DNA of 9,656 nt from Sulfurimonas sp. UBA6014 (GTDB lineage Bacteria; Campylobacterota; Campylobacteria; Campylobacterales; Sulfurimonadaceae): contig DJAA01000045.1 of assembly GCA_002428085.1 (NCBI GenBank), positions 1 to 9,656 on the forward strand. Direction: 5' to 3'. Of the stretch, positions 6,546 to 9,656 are shown in pieces (the first letter of the stretch is position 1; each line of letters begins with the position of its first letter). The position numbers were made by a program, and so were the translations under genes. The notes under the pieces are model-generated. The model was not told where the DNA came from and searched no databases. It saw only the letters and a list, made by a program, of their open reading frames with translations.

Positions 6546-7830
6546 CAGTTAAAATCGTTCTGCCGATACCAATGATTTTTACATCTCGAAACTCACCTAG
6601 TAACTCCTCGGAGCCCTCGACTCGGATAAGGAGATTATTGTCACTTCTTCCAGCTATAAACATATCTCGGTTGAGTGTTTCAAAGTACACTCTGTAAACA
6701 TTTCCCAAAAGTTTGGCATGTTTTTTATCTATGATTTCATCATTGAGTCCCTGCAGAAAACTGAGTCTCTCAGATGCCACATCATCCTCTACCATATTTG
6801 TAAAATGCTCTGCCTCAGTGTGTGGACGGGGAGAATATTTAAAAGAAAAAATTTGATCAAACTCAACTTGTCGCACAACATCGATAGTTTCTTGAAAATC
6901 TTCATCACTCTCACCCGCAAAACCGACAATTATATCAGTACTTATGCTCGCCTGCGGACACATACTCTTTAACATCTGCACACGGTTCAAAAACCACTCT
7001 TTTGAGTAGCCTCGTTTCATATCTTTGAGCACTTTACTAGAGCCACTCTGGAGTGGCATATGCATCGATTTACAGATTTTAGGGTTGGTTGAAAACTCTT
7101 CTATAAACTCATCGTCCATATGAAAAGGGTGCGGTGAAGTAAAGCGAATTCTCAAAAGATTTTCTATTTTACTGAGCCTTCTTAAAAGCTCTGTAAAATT
7201 TACTTTTTCATGTTCACCTGAAAATCTACGGCCGTAATTATTTACATTTTGTCCCAAAAGAAAAACCTCTTTTGCACCAGAATCAGCCAAACGGCTCGCT
7301 TCTTTCAAAATCAGTTCAGTTGGAATCGAAATCTCCTCTCCTCTCGTTTTTGGAACGATACAAAAAGTGCAAGATTTGTCACAACCAATAGAGATATTGA
7401 TAAAACCTTTATAAGGTGAGGAGCGAAAATCTTGGAATGCAAAAGCGCTCTCATCATAGTTTATGTCTATCTCCACCGCCTTGTCTTTATGCAAAACTTC
7501 TGTAATTTTAGAAACATTTCTTGCCCCTAAAACAAAGCTGACATAAGGTGCGCGTTTGAGTATTTCCTCTCCCAAATGTGAAGCGGTACAACCACACACA
7601 CCTATTTTAGCCCCTGCTTTTTTGTTTTTCTGAAAACCACCTAGCTCTGAAAAAAGTTTATGAACAGGTCTCTCTCGTACCGAGCAAGTATTTATCAAAA
7701 TAAGGTCCGCCTCTGTAAAATCTTCTACGACTTCATAGTTTTCTTTCTCTTGAAGTTCAGCAATCATATGCTCACTATCACGAGAATTCATCGCACAACC
7801 TAGTGTTTCAATAAATAATTTTTTACGCAT
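6529..7830 (-). CDS. miaB: tRNA-2-methylthio-N6-dimethylallyladenosine synthase MiaB
   Basis: MiaB is a radical-SAM methylthiotransferase that converts i6A37 of tRNAs to ms2i6A37. The 433-residue product has the amino-terminal cluster cysteines C12 (ETLGCAMN), C49 (NTCSVRE) and C81 (CGCTAS), the radical-SAM triad C150-x3-C154-x2-C157 (GCDKSCTFCIVPKTRG), the HMPLQSGS segment and a C-terminal TRAM domain from about 373. NTCSVRE and CTFCIVPKTRGEE are typical of MiaB and not of RimO. An extra cysteine, C79, precedes C81. Length is normal. The ATG at 7830 lies 7 nt after the stop of the HP0268-like gene, with AGGG in between as a weak ribosome site, so the two are cotranscribed. The 3' end overlaps the acyltransferase start. 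Confidence 0.96.
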   Translation of the reverse strand: MRKKLFIETLGCAMNSRDSEHMIAELQEKENYEVVEDFTEADLILINTCSVRERPVHKLFSELGGFQKNKKAGAKIGVCGCTASHLGEEILKRAPYVSFVLGARNVSKITEVLHKDKAVEIDINYDESAFAFQDFRSSPYKGFINISIGCDKSCTFCIVPKTRGEEISIPTELILKEASRLADSGAKEVFLLGQNVNNYGRRFSGEHEKVNFTELLRRLSKIENLLRIRFTSPHPFHMDDEFIEEFSTNPKICKSMHMPLQSGSSKVLKDMKRGYSKEWFLNRVQMLKSMCPQASISTDIIVGFAGESDEDFQETIDVVRQVEFDQIFSFKYSPRPHTEAEHFTNMVEDDVASERLSFLQGLNDEIIDKKHAKLLGNVYRVYFETLNRDMFIAGRSDNNLLIRVEGSEELLGEFRDVKIIGIGRTILTGEIVA

Positions 7831-7837
7831 CTTAACC

Positions 7838-8083
7838 CTATTTTATAATGTGTACTTGGTACATGTATTCATTATCTGAGAGTCCATATTTCACTTCATT
7901 CATATAAAAACTTTTCCCTTTTGCTTCAAAATAATCTTGAAGTTCAAGTAAGTCTTTATGTGAATTTTCTCTGTCAAAGTAAAAAATAACGCTATCTTCT
8001 TTTTCTATTTGTGCTTCCATTTTATCTAAATCAGCTTTTTTTGGCTTTGAAGCAATATCTGTTCGTGCTAATTTTAAATCCAT
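7838..8083 (-). CDS. HP0268-family small protein
   Basis: The 81-residue product resembles the small Helicobacter pylori protein HP0268: MDLKLAR at the start, then SVIFYFDRENSHKDLLELQDYF (31-52), KGKSFYMNEVKY (55-66) and a YQVHII ending. The gene precedes miaB in H. pylori as well. HP0268 was reported as a nuclease with nicking activity, but transferring that activity to this protein is inference, and I cannot point to a catalytic residue. The charged, alternating strand/helix pattern predicts a small soluble cytoplasmic alpha/beta protein. The ATG is well supported: AAGGA (8094-8090) lies six bases upstream, and a consensus TATAAT lies at 8122-8117. It is the first gene of the eight-gene minus-strand operon. 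The family appears limited to Campylobacterota and is useful for placing the organism. Confidence 0.82.
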   Translation of the reverse strand: MDLKLARTDIASKPKKADLDKMEAQIEKEDSVIFYFDRENSHKDLLELQDYFEAKGKSFYMNEVKYGLSDNEYMYQVHIIK

Positions 8084-8116
8084 TTTGTATCCTTATTTTT
8101 AGGTTAAAAGTTTTGC

Positions 8117-8145
8117 ATTATATAGAAACTGTACTAAAAAGTCTA
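8117..8145 (-). promoter_or_regulatory. Promoter of the HP0268-miaB-lpxJ-...-pilO operon
   Basis: On the minus strand a perfect TATAAT (8122-8117) lies about 33 bases before the ATG at 8083, in an AT-rich context. A loose -35-like hexamer AGACTT lies about 17 bases upstream, near 8140-8145. All downstream genes are separated by 7 nt or less, so this is the most likely promoter of the whole operon. Confidence 0.55.
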
Positions 8146-8160
8146 TTAAAGATATTTTTA

Positions 8161-8188
8161 GTAGTTTTACTATACAATCACAAACTAC
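8161..8188. repeat. Inverted repeat spanning a possible -10 box
   Basis: GTAGTTT (8161-8167) and AAACTAC (8182-8188) are perfect 7-bp inverted arms. The 14-nt spacer contains TATACAAT (8171-8178), a possible plus-strand -10 box. The arrangement could be an operator around a promoter, but it could also be chance in AT-rich DNA. Confidence 0.35.
8171..8178 (+). promoter_or_regulatory. Possible upstream nusA promoter (-10 element)
   Basis: TATACAAT would place initiation near 8184 and give nusA a leader of about 155 nt containing the hairpins at 8203-8268. No -35 element is obvious. It competes with the candidate at 8258-8287. Confidence 0.3.
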
Positions 8189-8202
8189 GTAAGAAATCCC
8201 CA

Positions 8203-8216
8203 CTAATTATCATTAG
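8203..8216. repeat. Small hairpin upstream of the long palindrome
   Basis: CTAAT (8203-8207) and ATTAG (8212-8216) pair around a four-base loop TATC. Its last base is the first base of the 18-nt palindrome that follows. Confidence 0.4.
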
Positions 8217-8233
8217 ACTTCTTGCAAGAAGTC
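8216..8233. repeat. Perfect 18-nt palindrome upstream of nusA
   Basis: GACTTCTTGCAAGAAGTC is fully self-complementary with no spacer, the form expected of a dimeric DNA-binding protein's site, although it could also fold in RNA with a reduced stem. Its right half can pair instead with 8247-8256. It lies 106 bases before the nusA ATG. Confidence 0.6.
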
Positions 8234-8256
8234 ACCTATTTCAAAGAGGTAACTTT
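8229..8256 (+). repeat. Alternative hairpin in the nusA upstream region
   Basis: AAGTCACCT (8229-8237) pairs with AGGTAACTT (8247-8255) with one C-A mismatch and a nine-base loop, extendable by a G-T pair. It shares its 5' arm with the 18-nt palindrome, and its 3' arm overlaps ACTTT (8252-8256), which can pair with AAAGT (8264-8268). The three structures cannot all form together. Confidence 0.45.
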
Positions 8257-8257
8257 A

Positions 8258-8287
8258 GTGACCAAAGTGATATGAACGTAGTAAAAT
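8258..8287 (+). promoter_or_regulatory. Possible proximal nusA promoter
   Basis: TAAAAT (8282-8287) is a near-consensus -10 box, and GTGACC/TGACCA around 8258-8264 lies about 17-18 bases upstream with partial match to TTGACA. Initiation near 8295 would give a leader of about 45 nt and would make the hairpin region upstream DNA, not RNA. Confidence 0.35.
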
Positions 8288-8326
8288 AAAGTTCTTATGT
8301 AACAAGCTTCAAACCAATTAAATTTT

Positions 8327-8331
8327 AAAGG
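8327..8331 (+). promoter_or_regulatory. Ribosome binding site of nusA
   Basis: AAAGG lies eight bases before the ATG at 8340. It fixes that codon as the start and agrees with the NusA amino terminus. Confidence 0.7.
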
Positions 8332-8339
8332 CACAAAGT

Positions 8340-9476
8340 ATGGAAAAAATATTAGATATCATCGATGCAATCGCACATGAAAAAGGTCTCCAACCTGAAC
8401 AAGTTAAAGAGGCACTTAAAACAGCTTTTATTCAAACTGCAAAACGGGTGATAAATAACAAATTTGCTTTTGAAGCCACCATCGATAAAGAGACAAAAAC
8501 CATGCTTCTTAATCAAACCATTACCGTAGTTGCCAATGAGGATGAAAAGCTCCAAGATCCAAATATCGCACCTGCTTATATCTCTATCAGTGACGCACGA
8601 GCGTATGATAACCAAGTAGAACTTGAAGACCAACTCCAAATCGAGCATAAAATTGAAGATTACGGGCGAACTGCAGCCTCTTCACTGCATCGTGAAATTG
8701 AGTACCATATTCAAAAATTAGTAGAAGATGATATTTTTAACAAATATAAATCCAAAATCGGAGTGCTCGTCTCAGGTCGCGTTACAAGAGTTGATGAAAA
8801 GAGTTCCACTTATATAGAAGTCGATGAAATTCGTGCTGTATTACCTATGAAAAACCGTATAAAAGGGGAATTTTTCAAAGTTGGTGATCACATAAAAGCA
8901 GTTGTAAGACGCGTTAACATGGACAAAGAAAACGGCATACAGATAGAACTCTCACGTACAAGCCCGAAATTCTTAGAAGAGCTTTTATCCCTAGAAGTTC
9001 CTGAAATCGCCGATGGAACCGTTATCATAGAGAGATGTGCCCGCATTCCAGGTGAGAGAGCAAAAATAGCACTTATCAGCACACATGCACAAGTTGATGC
9101 TGTAGGTGCGACTGTCGGGGTCAAAGGTGTTCGTATTAATGCAGTCAGTCAAGAGCTTATCGGCGAAAATATCGACTGTATCGAGTTTACCTCCATCCCT
9201 GAACTTTTTGTCTCTAGAACCATGAGCCCCGCTATCATCTCTCATGTGCAAATTATAAAAGATGCAGCTGGTGTTAACGAAAAAGCTATCATAACACTCC
9301 CTGCAGACCAAAAATCAAAAGCTATTGGCAAAAGCGGTATCAACATCCGCCTCGCTTCTATGCTTACAGGGTTAAATATAGAGCTTGTAGAAAACAATAG
9401 CAAAACAAACAAAGAAACAGGCGAGATAAAAGAAGCCAAGGATGGAGTAGACGCGCTTCAAGCGTTGTTTAGCTAG
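8340..9476 (+). CDS. nusA: Transcription termination/antitermination protein NusA
   Basis: NusA binds RNA polymerase and nascent RNA and modulates pausing, termination and antitermination. The 378-residue product has the RNA-polymerase-binding amino-terminal domain (about 1-130, including YGRTAASSLHREIE), an S1 domain (about 138-205, GVLVSGRVTRVD to IQIELSRTSPKFL), the linker LEVPEIADG, KH1 with GATVGVKGVRINAV (256-269) and KH2 with KAIGKSGINIRLASMLTGL (327-344). It ends soon after KH2 in a short charged tail, so it lacks the acidic AR repeats of the roughly 495-residue Escherichia coli protein; short NusA is common outside gammaproteobacteria. The ATG is supported by AAAGG. It ends in tandem TAG TAG stops. 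rimP and infB, its usual operon partners, are not adjacent here. It is divergent from the HP0268-miaB operon. Confidence 0.96.
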   Translation: MEKILDIIDAIAHEKGLQPEQVKEALKTAFIQTAKRVINNKFAFEATIDKETKTMLLNQTITVVANEDEKLQDPNIAPAYISISDARAYDNQVELEDQLQIEHKIEDYGRTAASSLHREIEYHIQKLVEDDIFNKYKSKIGVLVSGRVTRVDEKSSTYIEVDEIRAVLPMKNRIKGEFFKVGDHIKAVVRRVNMDKENGIQIELSRTSPKFLEELLSLEVPEIADGTVIIERCARIPGERAKIALISTHAQVDAVGATVGVKGVRINAVSQELIGENIDCIEFTSIPELFVSRTMSPAIISHVQIIKDAAGVNEKAIITLPADQKSKAIGKSGINIRLASMLTGLNIELVENNSKTNKETGEIKEAKDGVDALQALFS

Positions 9477-9503
9477 TAGTACATGCCGCTCGTCGCTCTT
9501 GGA

Positions 9504-9593
9504 GGTACGACTTTAAAAATACCTAGCAATGGTATTTTCACACGAGTCGTACCATTGCGTCATCAAAGCCCATAGGTGCGACTCAAGTCGCAC
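9504..9593. repeat. REP-like compound palindrome built on GGTRCGACT
   Basis: The nonamer GGTRCGACT or its complement occurs four times: GGTACGACT (9504-9512), its perfect complement AGTCGTACC (9545-9553), GGTGCGACT (9575-9583) and AGTCGCACT (9586-9594, last base differing). This gives one large hairpin of about 50 nt and one tight hairpin with an 8-bp stem (9576-9583 with 9586-9593, CA between). The paired arrangement resembles bacterial REP/BIME elements or the ends of transposons that recognise hairpins. The element type is inferred; its copy number in the genome is unknown. Confidence 0.5.
9516..9538 (+). terminator. Candidate terminator hairpin after nusA
   Basis: AAAATACC (9516-9523) and GGTATTTT (9531-9538) are perfect 8-bp arms with a seven-base loop TAGCAAT, 40 bases past the nusA stop. 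The A-rich start and T-rich end of the stem resemble an intrinsic terminator usable from either side, though no long T tract follows. It is nested in the larger palindrome at 9504-9553. Confidence 0.4.
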
Positions 9594-9656
9594 TTCCGAA
9601 AAAGCAAAAAAACATTTCCACATGCCAACCTAACAACCCTGAACCCCGTCATTACA

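Larger units (their letters stand above)
8084..8339. other. Divergent control region between the HP0268-miaB operon and nusA
   Basis: This 256-bp gap holds no convincing gene. It contains the minus-strand promoter near 8117-8145, two possible plus-strand promoters for nusA (8171-8178 and 8258-8287), an AT-rich inverted repeat (8161-8188), a string of overlapping hairpin-forming segments at 8203-8268 and the nusA ribosome site at 8327-8331. Plus-strand translation is open through part of it, but no plausible start or ribosome site supports a peptide. Confidence 0.7.

Noticed and set aside
8011..8289. Plus-strand 92-codon open frame across the HP0268-like start and the divergent region
   Set aside because: It begins opposite HP0268-like codons, crosses the promoter and hairpins, and lacks a ribosome site. 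Its composition is that of noncoding AT-rich DNA.
8084..8339. Known riboswitch or tRNA upstream of nusA
   Set aside because: No cloverleaf, CCA-type end or conserved riboswitch core was recognised; only short inverted repeats are visible.
9105..9113. GGTGCGACT inside nusA, the same nonamer as the downstream repeat
   Set aside because: It encodes part of the conserved KH1 GATVG motif and has no inverted partner nearby, so it is coincidence.
9563..9655. Partial minus-strand CDS at the right edge
   Set aside because: Only 30 codons are open, they cross a perfect hairpin, and no family is recognised, so I list it as a finding and not as a gene.

Overview
The window looks like chromosomal DNA of a Campylobacterota (formerly Epsilonproteobacteria) member, probably a free-living Sulfurimonas/Sulfuricurvum-like or Helicobacter/Campylobacter-related lineage. 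The reasons are AT-rich DNA, an 81-residue protein of the HP0268 type known from that phylum, and the block nusA / HP0268-like / miaB / DUF374 acyltransferase, which I recall as also being neighbours in Helicobacter and Campylobacter. The genus cannot be fixed from sequence reading alone.

Layout. Positions 1-134 (minus) hold the 5' end of a HI0933/YhiN-type flavoprotein, divergent from rimO across a 51-bp gap that contains a perfect inverted pair of TATAAT boxes. rimO (186-1499, +) and tilS (1492-2523, +) overlap by 8 nt and form a small translation/tRNA-modification operon. tilS meets a long minus-strand operon tail to tail, with an 18-nt overlap. Read in its own direction, that operon runs: HP0268-like protein (8083-7838), miaB (7830-6529), lpxJ-like lipid A acyltransferase (6545-5913), a membrane-anchored TPR-like protein (5923-5468), a Xer-type tyrosine recombinase (5499-4645), and PilM-like, PilN-like and PilO-like proteins (4651-3650, 3653-3045, 3048-2506). 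Seven junctions join these eight genes. Six are overlaps of 4 to 32 nt and one is a 7-nt gap, so the whole set is very probably cotranscribed from a promoter near 8120 and translationally coupled. nusA (8340-9476, +) is divergent from this operon across a 256-bp region with several inverted repeats. After nusA, 9480-9656 carries no convincing gene but holds a compact palindromic repeat element.

How the genes work together. rimO, tilS, miaB and nusA are core informational genes: S12 methylthiolation, lysidine at tRNA-Ile2 C34, ms2 addition to A37, and transcription elongation/termination. The acyltransferase belongs to lipid A synthesis. The PilM/N/O-like trio would be the inner-membrane assembly platform of a type IV pilus, type II secretion or DNA-uptake machine whose secretin, ATPases and pilins are not in this window. 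A Xer recombinase is locked by overlap to the PilM-like gene, and the small TPR-like membrane protein sits just upstream.

The parts most worth a second look are: the recombinase-PilMNO coupling; the degenerate PilM-like protein with a strongly acidic LDD-rich insertion; the mutually exclusive hairpins upstream of nusA; and the GGTRCGACT palindromic repeat downstream of nusA, which looks like a REP-type or mobile-element end. I found no rRNA, tRNA, CRISPR array, intact insertion sequence or defence system.
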